From Paragordius varius (lineage: Eukaryota; Nematomorpha): 64,000 bases of DNA. Shown here piece after piece: positions 48,427-59,204 of the stretch. Made by a program: the position numbers and the translations under genes. The first letter of the stretch is position 1. The number at the start of each line of letters is the position of its first letter. The stretch covers positions 6,944,001 to 7,008,000 of the forward strand of contig OZ176056.1 in assembly GCA_964247055.1 (NCBI GenBank). The letters are read 5' to 3'. The notes under the pieces were generated by a model, which was not told the DNA's origin, ran no database searches, and worked only from the letters and a program-made list of their open reading frames with translations.

Positions 48427-51400
48427 TTTGGTGCCGTGTTAGCTTTCAATGAGCCAAGCGTTGGACATTTCAAAACTGATTTTAGAGCCTTTTAAGGAAC
48501 CGATGAATTTTACTCAATATATACGTCACATCAGGAGAGTCTTAAATTCCAAAAATATCGAATCCAATGACACCACAATGAAACGCACCTTTCTCGCTTT
48601 CGGCGGTATTCAAGTAATAATGAAAATCGAAACGCTAGCATTCCCAACACTCATAGATGACATGGAATGGGAGGAAATTGCAACCTTGGCCACTCAGATA
48701 TATTCACCAATCAGCTGCCTATGGTTAAATCGAGTTTAATTCTACCGATTAAAAAAAATGCCAGATGAATCAGTCATGGAGTTCCTGGAACGTCTGAAAG
48801 CAAAATGTGAAGCCGGGAAATTTGAAGGGGATATTCAGTCAAAATTACGCGATTTATTCCTGGTAGGTCTTGAAAATCCCAGAGTCGAACGCGAAATTCA
48901 ATCCAAATATCCAGATGGCAAAAAGGACGGGGGTCCGGTAACCCTTCAAGCGATTGTAGACATCGCTTATTCCTATGAATTAGAAGATAAAAAGGTTTAC
49001 AACATCAGAGATAATAATGATATGAACAATAATAATACCAGTGAACTTCCTCCAAGTATCCAACCAGTTGTTAATGATAATAATACAATCAATCAAATAA
49101 CCCGAAAGCTATGTAGTAATTGTGGGTATCGACATGGTTCCGCCACCTGTCCGGCAAAAGGAAAACGGTGTTTCAATTGCGACAAATGGAATCATTTCAG
49201 CACAGTATGCAAGGCAACGTTCCGACGGCCGTCAATCCGCACCATGACTAGCCCGAACAACACCCCCCGGATTTAAGTATTAATAAATAATATACCAACA
49301 ACGTTTATCTACGATACGGGCGCCGAGGTATCCGTTATTGGCAAGCGCATTTGGGTAAATCATGGTCGACCTCGTTTGCTACCAGCTCCAAATTTGCGAA
49401 CCTACAATGTTGGCCCGATAGAAGTACTCGGAAAATCGATGATTTCAGTGATTTTGAACGAAGAGGAGAAGTGCCTGCCCTGCGTGGGGACGCAAACTAA
49501 CCCGCCAGCCGTGTTCGGGATGAATTGGATGCGGGCGTTTCGGTTAGAATTCCCAAAAGATGTTTTTTCAGTTTTACATACGCAAGCACCTAATAATAAA
49601 ATGGTATTTGATTAATTTGACAAATTGTTTTCAGACGAGTTAGGTACTTTCAAGGGGCCTCCAATAAAATTATTTATCGACCCCGAGGCCAAACCTAAAG
49701 TTTTTCCTTGTCGTAGGGTACCTTTAACTCTAAAACCTTTAGTAGAAAATGAAATTGATAGATTAGTTAAACTCAAAATACTCCGACCTATCGATCCGAC
49801 CCAAACCCCAATAACATGGGCCTCTCCCACAGTAAATATAATTAAAGGAAATGGAGAAATTAGATGTGCCGATTTCCGAATTAGTATCAACCGTTATTTA
49901 GCAAAGGATTTTCATCTGATACCTACTTTTGACGAGTTGGCCACCAAAGTGGCAAATGGGATAATTTTTTCCACTTTAGACCTGAAAGATGCTTACTTAC
50001 AATTTCCGATAGACCGGGCGTCACAGACGCTAGTAACCATCACAACTCACAAAGGGTTTTATGCTTACCAACGACTTCCATTCGGATTAACTTCAGCACC
50101 TATGATCTTTCAAAGATGCATGGACAATCTTTTAAAGGACATACCTGGTATTTGTGTGTACCTGGATGATGTCTTAATTTCCGGAGCTACCAGGGAGGAA
50201 CATGATCAAAGATTAAGGGAAGTATTTAGAAGGTTACAAGAGGCGGGATTACGATTGCGCCGAGACAAATTGCAAATTGGTATCTCACGAGTCAAATAAT
50301 GGGGTACGTGATTTCTGACCAAGGTATTGAGCCGTCCAATGAAAAATTAGAGGCCATTAAAAATTGTCCGACACCTACAAACAAAACTGAGCTACGTTCG
50401 TTCTTAGGTTTAATAAATTTTCATGAGTGGTTTATACCAAACTGTCACCCACACCTAGCAACCTTACACAAGTTAAGTGGAAAGAATACACCTTGGCGGT
50501 GGACCCCGGCAGATGATAGTGAATTCGCGAAAGCAAAAAGCTTGCTAACCAGGCCCCCCGCTTTAATGCCATTTAACGACCGTTTTCCCTTGTTGATCGA
50601 AACAGATGCTTCCAACAAGGGGTTTGGGGCAATACTGTTTCATAAGACCCCACAGGGGAAACGCCCAATTTTTTACGCGTCACGAACTTGTTCAATAGCA
50701 GAAAAGGGTTATTCCACGATCGAAAAAGAGGCCAAGGCCATAGTGTTTGCCCTAGAAAAATTTAAATACTTTATATATGGAAGACCGTTCGAGATATATA
50801 CAGATCATAAACCGCTGGTGTCACTATTTGGGCGGAAGAGAGACATCAACAATATTAATAAGAGCAAACTGCTCAGGTGGATATCGAATACCATCGGGTA
50901 CGAGTATGAAATATTTTACAAGAAAGGGGAACAAAACTTAGCCGACGCGTTGTCGAGACTTCCCATAGAGCATAGCCAACCAGATGATGAAGATGACGCG
51001 GCCACCAAGCAGGTACGATTTTTGGCTCTAAAAATGCTGGATGTAAATAAGAAAGTGGTCGAAGAGGCAACGATCACTGACCAACGGTTATCAAAAGTTA
51101 AAAATGCTCTCAGGACAAACAGTTGGATCGACGAAGATCTGAAACCTTTTTTAAAACGTAAAAACGACTTGGAGTGTTGTTATAATCTGTTATACCTGAA
51201 TGATCGCTTAGTGATACCACAAGCGATGCAGGAAGCGATATTGAAACTTCTGCATGCGGGACACAGCGGGCTAAAAACAATGAAAGCCCAAGCCCGGTGT
51301 TCGGTATTTTGGCCCGAATTAGACACCGATCTAGCGAATTATGTGGAAAGGTGGGAGGCTTGCCAAACCTATCGACCTAACGCACCTGAAAATCTTCCCT

Positions 51401-52428
51401 ATCGATGGAATTTTAACACTTTGACATGGGAAAGGTTACATATAGATGTTGCTGGACCGGTGGATGGATATTATTGGTTAGTGACTATCGATAGCGCCTC
51501 ACGGTGGGTAGAGATAGATCCTCTTAAATCAATAACAAGTCAAAGCGTTTTAAATTGCCTGGAAAAACACATCGCACGATTTGGTTTTCCCCGCCAAATT
51601 GTGACCGATAATGCCACGTATTTTACTTCAAGAGAATTTACGACTCTCCTAAATCAGATGCATATAAAGCACGTCTGTGCAGCACCCTATCACCCCAAAA
51701 CAAACGGTCTAGTAGAGAGAGTAATAAAGACATTAAAAACGAAATACGCCGCTACTTAGACCCAACAAATGCATGCATATGAAGCTATAAACACGGTCCT
51801 TTATTCGTATCGAACTAGCATGCATTCTTCGCTAAAAGAAACGCCTTCCGCCATATTCCTGAAACGGCGTGTACACAATCCTATCTCTTGGGTAAAAACA
51901 ACCCCTGTCGAATTTATAGAGCACGAAAATGAACCGAGACGATAATTCCAACAAGACGATCCTGTCTACATTAAAAATGAAATGGCCTTAGGCTGGCGGC
52001 CAGGTCACATTCTGGAGAGAAGGGGGTTACTCTCGTATGAAGTGCAAGATGAGGAAGGGATTCGAAAACGTAAACATGCAGATCAGTTACGAAGTAGGTC
52101 AGGAGGGAATTCATACGAAACTAATCCCTTAATAGAGCATAAATATCCCAGCGTCGAAAGTGTCCCGGGTCATGTCGAGGGAGCCCACTCCGAACAAACC
52201 TTCCATCCCACCTCGGAATCTCAAATAGTCCATGCCCCAACTCCTGCTAACTCATTAGCCCCAGAATCGCTGACGCCTGTAGAGGCCACACCCGACGTGG
52301 TAAAGGGGGTTTCTGACCTACCCGAGCGTAGATATCCGCTAAGAAGACGGCAGCCTCCCGATCGTTTAATCTTATAGGTATAATGTACGAACACGACAGC
52401 CCCCGTGGTTAACTTAGGGGGAAAGTAA

Positions 52429-52690
52429 TGTAAGGTTATAATATTCTATTTTGTTAACACACTCAATTCATGTTGCATCAGTTATTTTGTATTTGAATAT
52501 TATATATATATTTCGTGTTAAAGCTTATCTGTTGTTGAGAATAACGATTGTGTAACGTCTACGCAAATAAGGCCACACAAAAAAAGAACTTGTGATATAA
52601 TAGCCAGTCACTTTTTTATTTTGGTTCTTTTTATCGTTCAACTCTATTTTAATATACCATATTGCTATACGTGAATAAATCAACTTTTCA
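52429..52690 (+). repeat. 3-prime LTR of the inner Gypsy element
   Basis: 262 bases, bounded by TG and CA, preceded by a purine-rich tract and followed by the GTTGC target duplication. Confidence 0.93.
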
Positions 52691-53399
52691 GTTGCTAATC
52701 CTTTTCTTCTTACAGCACGGTTGGAAGTGATTCCAGCCTTGGCACTTAAAACATTGTTTGCCCCAAGCTGGGCATCTGCCCGGTGCATGACCTAACCCGC
52801 AGAATCGACACATGTTTTGGTATTTCCGAACTGTAGTCTGCAAAATCTGGCCATCTATTGTTATTAGTTGATGTGCTTTTTCATAGTTGGTCTACCACTT
52901 GTTTGAGCGTTACAGCTTCGTTTCCCCACATTGCATCGGGGAATCTAGCGAATAGATCTAGTTCTATTTTTTCCACTCCCAGGCCTGCAATGAACACGTC
53001 GCGCATTTTTTCATCGATGTCAAGCTTGAAGTTGCATTTTGCGGCTTCGGTTTTGACTCGTAACAGAGATTCCGTAAATGTTTTATTTTCTTTCCGACGG
53101 AGTTTTACGAAATTGAATCTGGCCTGGAATATGTTTGTCCTATTCGATTCGTAGATTTTCCTGCCGGCTTCAATGATGTCCGGCCAGGAGGTATTATCAA
53201 GTGAATTTGGGAAAAGGAATTGTTCGAATTTCTTTGTGACCAACATTCCTGCGTAAGCGAGGAATAACGTCTTGCAATTGTTATCGTTTGCCGTCATTTG
53301 CAGCTAACATTCGCTGAATGTACGAAACGTATCGGTCAAAATTTTCCTTTTCATCAAAACTTTCCAGAGAAATTTTTGCCAGGTTCATTATCGCGCCAA

Positions 53400-53627
53400 T
53401 GATGGAAGTATAACACAGAATAATAGAAGTAAAGATATATTAAACAGAAATTTATTAAAATATTAGAAATCAAAACATGTGTGTGTTATATTATAATACA
53501 GCAATTATATACTAGTTATTTTGCTTGAAGCTACAATTAACATTAACTAGGTGTATCACAAAGAGTTATAATTGTTTACAAATATATAGGCGCGTCTGTG
53601 TCTGCGACAGTAGAATCTAACTTAACG
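53400..53627 (-). repeat. Upstream LTR of the outer Gypsy element
   Basis: 228 bases, a direct repeat of 44879-45107, followed on the + strand by ATTGG and then serpin exon 2 sequence. Confidence 0.92.
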
Positions 53628-54186
53628 ATTGGTGAAACTGAAATATGTTGGTATACTATATCCAGATAACTTCGATTTAAAAGATGGCATTAACCATTTT
53701 TCCGCTCGACCTGTTAAGGGTGCATCGTGCTTTTTATAGTCAATGTTGATGCGATTTAAAACGCTCAGTTGAGTAGATAATCCAAGACCTGCATTAAATG
53801 GGACCTTTTTCAAGATATTATTAAGTTCTTTGCAGCCGGCAGGTAGTAGTCCTTTTATTGTATTGGGACAAGTTGAAAAAAATTGAACCAACCCAAGACC
53901 CAGTTGTAAACCCGCAGGTGAGAAAACGTAAACCATATAGGTGTTATTTAAAACACTATTCAATGATACTTGGTTAAAATGGCCTTTATATTTAATTATA
54001 AAATTTTATATTGGAGTAGGTATTATTCTAATTTAATGTGTAAATATATTACAATACGGATCGATATAAATTTTATTATTACTTGCTCTTGCAATAAATA
54101 GAATTTAGGTTTTTTCTTTGAAGCATCCATCCCGTGTAAAAGATATAAAATGTGTGAAAAAAATTTAAAAATATTAAGAGTTTCAT

Positions 54187-54673
54187 GGCTTTTTGAAAAA
54201 TAAAAAGAAGTATATGCGATTATTTTGGCAACTTATGTAATATCCAATTATATGATGTTATTTGGTTTTTGACGTGTTTGTATACATAGCTAAGGGTTTG
54301 GCCAATATTTAATTAGCATTTTTTATAACTTTATACGTTAATTAATCATTGACGCATTTAACACAGCCTACTAAAAAGCCAAAGTACCATGTTAAAGTAA
54401 GTAAAACTTATGTTCTTATGCTTACGTCCTTATGTACGTCCTTTTTTACTTATGCTTACACTTTTGAGTAAATATCACATACCATTTACACTTCAAATTC
54501 CCTTTAACAATAAGGGGTTAAGTAAACTTTGTGTCAAAAATTTGAAGCAACTTCACTCATATATATTATTTGTAAAATATCTTTGACTTTATTTCCTCCA
54601 ATTTACAGAATTAAATTCACAATATTTTTAAAGTTATACCAAATTGCACACACTTATGATCAATGATTTATAC
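54187..54673. other. Upstream flank of the serpin pseudogene
   Basis: 54190-54370 aligns to the upstream flank of gene C at 61880-62050, which gives the limit of the duplicated block. An orphan M-family end, ACCATTTACACTTCAAA, lies near 54481. No gene is seen. Confidence 0.6.
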
Positions 54674-57600
54674 CAGTGGTAATCAAACCGCAGCTCGCGG
54701 GCCGCATGCAGCCCTAAAAGTCCTTCAAAATCGTCCCATGACCATATTTATACTTTAATTATTTTTTTTGTTGATGAATTTTTATAATACACATAAACGA
54801 TTTCGCTTATTTTAATATTAATTTTTTAGATTTAATTTTAATAATTTTTTTACCCAATTTGAAATATAAAAAAAATTTCCTTACATTAAAATGATTTCAA
54901 AATTTTGGCGCACGTTGTTTTACTCTATTTTCTTTTTTATTATGAATTTCAGCATTCCCTTTTTTGTATTTAAGGAAGCTTTGCACCCAATGCATATACA
55001 TATTCTTTTCAATGCTATCCTGCATCATTCTTTATAACTCATTCCCATAAAATATTTTTCAATTAACATCATTAAATTTCGACCTGTTTTTTATAACATA
55101 ATTCAAATTATATTCCTATTTTTTTGAAAAAAAATGCACAATATCTAAACTTAAATTCAAAGGATTACACATAATGCTAAAAAACATAAATCATCCGATG
55201 AAAATCGCATTAAAAAAGAATGAAAAAAAATTATTTGTCGTTTAAAATAAAATTGATTACCTGCCTTATATGTAAGGACAACATAATTATAATATAAAAT
55301 AATATTGAAAGACATTTTACAATCCACATACTCATAGATTACCAGAAAATCACGAGGAAAGAAACGAAAAATAAAAAAAAAGATTAAGGAATTATACCAG
55401 AAAAATATCCAATATGTGCATAGCTATCTCCCAAATAAAAATTGTCTAATAAATGGTTGCACTTTTAATTTAATAAAGAACAAATCATGGGGCAAATTAA
55501 AAAACTTAGATTATCTTACATTTAACCCAATATCCAAAATAAGATTACACTTCTTTGCATGTTAGGTCTTTATTAATTGTGTCAATAAGAAAGTTGGTAT
55601 AAAATATCCCTTTTAAGGGTTTTAAATATTTAATAATGCAATGATTGAAAAGATAATAAAAATCTAAATATGGGTTATATTCAGTTATAAAATGAATCTC
55701 AATGCAATGGTAAAGCTGTGCTGGTGTGTATTCCGGTGTTCAACAAAATATTGGAGTAAAAGAGCAATATTTGTCAACTTTGGCAATCATTCTTTGAACT
55801 TAGTATGATTCAAGGTAGCAAAACAAGATGGTTTGGTGACCAGTTTTTAAATAATTTAGAATATTTATCTTTTTTTGTCGCGTTCAACTATTAGATGGGA
55901 TTTATTAATTAATAAACTAGAAAATATTTTAAGCGTGAATTAACCCGATAGAGCGCTGAATTATGTTAATGCCATTGTTGAGGAAATAGATGATATTATA
56001 GAGCATTAGAAGATTTTAGTAATACTTCAATAGAAGTGCGGCATCTGTTTTACTTCGGAGTGTTTTAAATTTTAATTTTTCAACATTAATTTTTTTCTGC
56101 CTCTAATATTTAGAGGAATCGATAGGGTTCAACATATATTGCAAGATCCCAAAATTAATATAAATAAACCAATTGAAAACCTTAAAACCTTAACTATATA
56201 ATTATCAAATATTCGGAATCAACTTTGCGAGGAAGCCATAGAAACGATAATAGTTATAACTTGGATGTTTTTATACCAATCCGTGCTAGAATGACAAAAA
56301 ATTCTCAGAATACTTACATGAATGTTGTTGTTATTTTTCCTTATTTAAAATTTATAAAAAAACATGACTAGGCGCCTGCCATGTTTTAAGGATTATTTAC
56401 ATGAATGTTCTTATCATTATTGCATAATACAAATAAATGATAAGCGCTCTTAATGAGGTCGGCATGATGCTCTCCCTTGCCCACCCCTTCTCACCTCCAC
56501 GCTTTTTGTTGTGGTACTCACCAATTTTTTTTCGAGGGCCATGAACCTTATAATGGCAAATATTCCATAGCTATTTGACACATATACACATATTTATATT
56601 CTAAATCAGGATAATGAATCTTTTGCGGATCGTATATAAATTCAACTAAAAACTCGTATTGCACCATTTAGTTTAAAAAATTAAAATATTTTGACCAACA
56701 TTTATTCTGATATTAACCAATAATTTTTGACAAATTTGGTTTCGCCTCATGGCAGGCCATTCTTAATACGTCGTCCATATGATCATTAGTTAAGCGATTT
56801 CTGTAAGTATTCTTAATATACTTCATTTTTGAATATGCCGTCTCACATGTGTAAGGTGATGGAAAAATAGTTAAGATAACTTGAGTACATTTTTTTATAT
56901 TTTCATATTTATTTGGCACATCTTGCCATGCTCCATATATCTTTCTTCTTTACGATTCTCCTTAAATATAGCCTCCATATTGGAATCAATTTTAAAATCT
57001 ACGTATTCTTCATTGGCATGCGCCTGATAACGGACTAACGCGGTAAATTCCATATTTTCTTCATGAATCGTTTTAAGTATTGGAAAATATCGGAGTGTTA
57101 AAATCTTGTTATATTATTAATTTTTCTTCAATAGCGAATATTTGATTAGCAAATTGGGTTATTATTTTCCTCCCTTGAAGACTTGTAAAAATACTAAGTT
57201 TATAAGTAATGTCGCAAAGGTAGGCTAATAAAACCCACTATTTGTCACTATTAATTTTCTCGTCAAACTTTCTGTTATCTTTTATAAATAATATTTCATG
57301 TCTATAAACAAATAATCTATTTACTTTGCTAATGAGCCATCTCACAGGGGTGTACAAATGAATATCATCAAACTCACTGTGGATATCTTTCAGAAGGTTT
57401 TTGGATTTACGGCGGTTAATTTTTCTGCCACAATGTGGTTAACTATATACACAACCGTTTTAATTACTGAATTCTTCTTTTACACGCGAAACCAAGTTTT
57501 GCTGATGAATACAGTGAAAGGACAAAATATTTTGCATATTATATTTATTTTCCAAAAATAACCTTTTTTTATTCTAATCACAGATGGACAGCCATCTGTG

Positions 57601-58804
57601 ACAGATCGAAACCAATTTTTTAGATATACCATTATTATCGAAAAAAGTGCCTTTGAGAAAACCATTTCCTTTCGTGGTATTATTCATTGGTAAAAATTTT
57701 CAATATTTTTCGTTGATTATGTTGTCGTTGAAAAATCTCACTAAGAGCGCACATTGAGTTGTTGAACTATTTGTGCTAGAATCAATAGCTATACTAAAAT
57801 ATTTAGTTTTTCAGAGCCAATAATGTATTGTTAAAAATATATTTAGACATATCATCAATGCGTCGAGTGAATCAGAAAGTTGAAGTTTAATTTGCCTGTT
57901 GATTTGATCTTTATTATGGAATTTATCAAATAAAAAAGTGCAAGCATTTATTTGACATTTTTAATTAGTTGGGAATCAGTAAACGGTATATTTTTTCCCA
58001 AAATATAGCATATTTCATACGAAACTAATGTTACAGTTTATTCTTGGGTATGGATATAATGGATTTTTTTGGTATACTTTCTTAATCTTTTTATATTTTT
58101 CGTTTCTTTCCTCATGATTTTCTGGTAATTTATGAGAATGATGGATTATAAAATGTCTTTGAATATTGTATTTTTTTATAATTATGTTGTTCTTACATAT
58201 AAGGCAGGTAACAATATTTTTATTAAAACGACCATGAACTTTCCATTTTTAAAAGAGTGTCTTTCATCGGATAATTTACGTTTTTTAGCAATAGATGTCA
58301 TTATTTGAATTTATGTTTAAATATTATGTTTTTCAAAAAAAGGAATATAATTTGAATTATGCTATAAAAAAACAGGTCGATATTTAATGATGTTGATTCG
58401 AAAAATATTTTATGGAAATGACTTAAAAATGATGCAGGATAGCAATGAAAAGAATGTGCATATGCAAGTTTGGGCGAAAGGCTTGCTAAAAAACAAAAAA
58501 GGCAATAAAAGTTTTAAAATAGAAAAAAAAATAGAATACAGAAACAGAAACATGTGTGCCAAAATTATGAAATTATTTTAATGTAGGGAAATTCTTCTAC
58601 ATTTCGAATTGGGTAAAAAATAAAAATTACCAAAATTTAATCTAAAGAAAATAAATTGATATTATAATAAGCGAAAATTCGTTTATGTGTATTTTCAAAA
58701 TTCATCAATAAAAAAATAATTTAAGTATCAACAGGGTCAAAGGGCAATTTTAAAGCACTCTTAGAGTCGCATGCGGCCCGCGGACCTCGGTTTGAGTACC
58801 ACTG
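54674..58804 (-). mobile_element. hAT family B copy 3, foldback form with arms of about 0.9 kb
   Basis: Both ends carry the family B right-end sequence: the left reads CAGTGGTAATCAAACCGCAG then CGGGCCGCATGCAGCCC, and the right reads GCATGCGGCCCGCGGACC then GTTTGAGTACCACTG. The left arm, about 54674-55520, is the inverted copy of about 57870-58804 and includes the transposase N-terminal region in both. The normal left end (GTGGTACTCACC) occurs internally at about 56512, next to the hATC domain (56713-56919, TCETAYSKMKYIKNTYRNRL). Flanks do not show a clear 8-bp duplication. This looks like an aberrant, palindromic derivative of a 2.3-kb element. The transposase has many stops. Confidence 0.78.
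55720..56290 (+). pseudogene. Fragment of a ZMYM1/DUF4371-type hAT transposase
   Basis: Read on the + strand in shifting frames: RAIFVNFGNHSLNLV, then FLSRSTIRWDLLINKLENIL-like, then YVNAIVEEIDDIIEH, then DRVQHILQDPKINI. These follow the order of the central part of DUF4371/ZMYM1-like transposases. Ends of the element it came from are not visible. It lies between the two arms of the foldback family B hAT. Confidence 0.7.
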
Positions 58805-59204
58805 TTATAAAGTCACTTAAAATATTATAAAAATACTTTTTCTATTTTTTTTTCAGAATTTTAATATAAAGATTCGTTTTTTACCAATTAATTTTAATAA
58901 ATTTTGGTTTATTAAGAATATGTAATTATTGTGTGTAGAAAAGGTGTTATATTTTATGTGTTTATATACGCTTTCTACCCTCAAACTACGATCGAGTTAT
59001 TTTAAGAATGCAAAACACCTACCGATTTGGCTATTCAAATTTTATTTAAAAATTAATATGAACAAAACAAGAAATATATTTAGCATAAAGCATGCTTTTG
59101 TAGATATATCAATCCACATTTTTCTTATCTCAAGCGAATTCAGAAATATTTATTCCGGGCATAAAATCAACATAAGTTTTTTTTAATTGGGTTTATTATT
59201 TGAT
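58805..59204. other. Downstream flank of serpin gene C
   Basis: AT-rich. From about 58930 it aligns to the flank of the pseudogene around 36330-36480 (both share ATACGCTTTCTA and CTACGATCGA). The open frame 58929-59186 is antisense to the gene's trailer region and is not called. Confidence 0.5.

Larger units (their letters stand above)
48191..52690 (+). mobile_element. Ty3/Gypsy LTR retrotransposon, fossil, inner and younger element
   Basis: A 4.5-kb element with LTRs at 48191-48426 and 52429-52690, bounded by TG and CA, and a 5-bp duplication GTTGC (48186-48190 and 52691-52695) inside the outer Gypsy. A TGGTGCCGTG primer-binding-type sequence follows the first LTR and AGGGGGAAAG precedes the second. 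Parts on the + strand are gag (48449-49276, with two zinc knuckles, CSNCGYRHG and CFNCDKWNHF), protease (about 49300-49610, DTGAE), reverse transcriptase (49625-50299, YLDDVLI), RNase H (about 50300-51000, TDASNKGFGAIL), and integrase (about 51050-51900, HAGHSGLK, then NGLVERVIK) with a basic C-terminal tail to 52377. The two-knuckle gag resembles the Mag-like group. No envelope. Broken, with about four to six breaks. The LTRs differ at only about three positions plus small length changes, so it is young. Confidence 0.95.
44879..53627 (-). mobile_element. Ty3/Gypsy LTR retrotransposon, fossil, outer element
   Basis: LTRs at 44879-45107 and 53400-53627 (about 229 bases each), with a 5-bp target duplication ATTGG (44874-44878 and 53628-53632). 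Transcription runs on the - strand. A TTGGCGCG primer-binding-type sequence lies next to the upstream LTR and a purine tract next to the downstream one. Parts in order are gag (about 53300-52750, with a zinc-knuckle remnant), protease (about 48120-47760, DTGSS), reverse transcriptase (about 47700-47040), RNase H (about 46970-46590, TDASNKGYGAVL), and integrase with a basic tail (about 46490-45110). No envelope gene is seen. It is broken, with roughly five or more breaks, and is also split by the younger element at 48191-52690. The LTR pair differs at about ten positions, so it is moderately old. It lies in exon 2 of the serpin pseudogene. Confidence 0.93.
36480..54186 (-). pseudogene. Serpin-like pseudogene, paralogue of gene C, inflated by transposons
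   Basis: Exons matching gene C, in transcription order: exon 1 at 54186-54083, exon 2 in two parts (53983-53633 and 44878-44742), exon 3 at 44336-44018, and exon 4 at 36713-36480. Exon 1 (MKLLIFLNFFHTFYIFY) is two bases longer than in C, shifting the frame. Four bases are missing near the exon 2 start (ACCAAG against ACCAATCAAG in C). A Gypsy element sits inside exon 2 with an ATTGG target duplication. The end of exon 2 has lost the SSW motif, and exon 4 has frame errors. Introns and flanks also align to 58930-62050, so the whole gene region was duplicated. The last intron grew from about 1 kb to 7.3 kb by insertions. Exon 2 still reads YVFSPAGLQLGLGLVQF. Confidence 0.9.
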
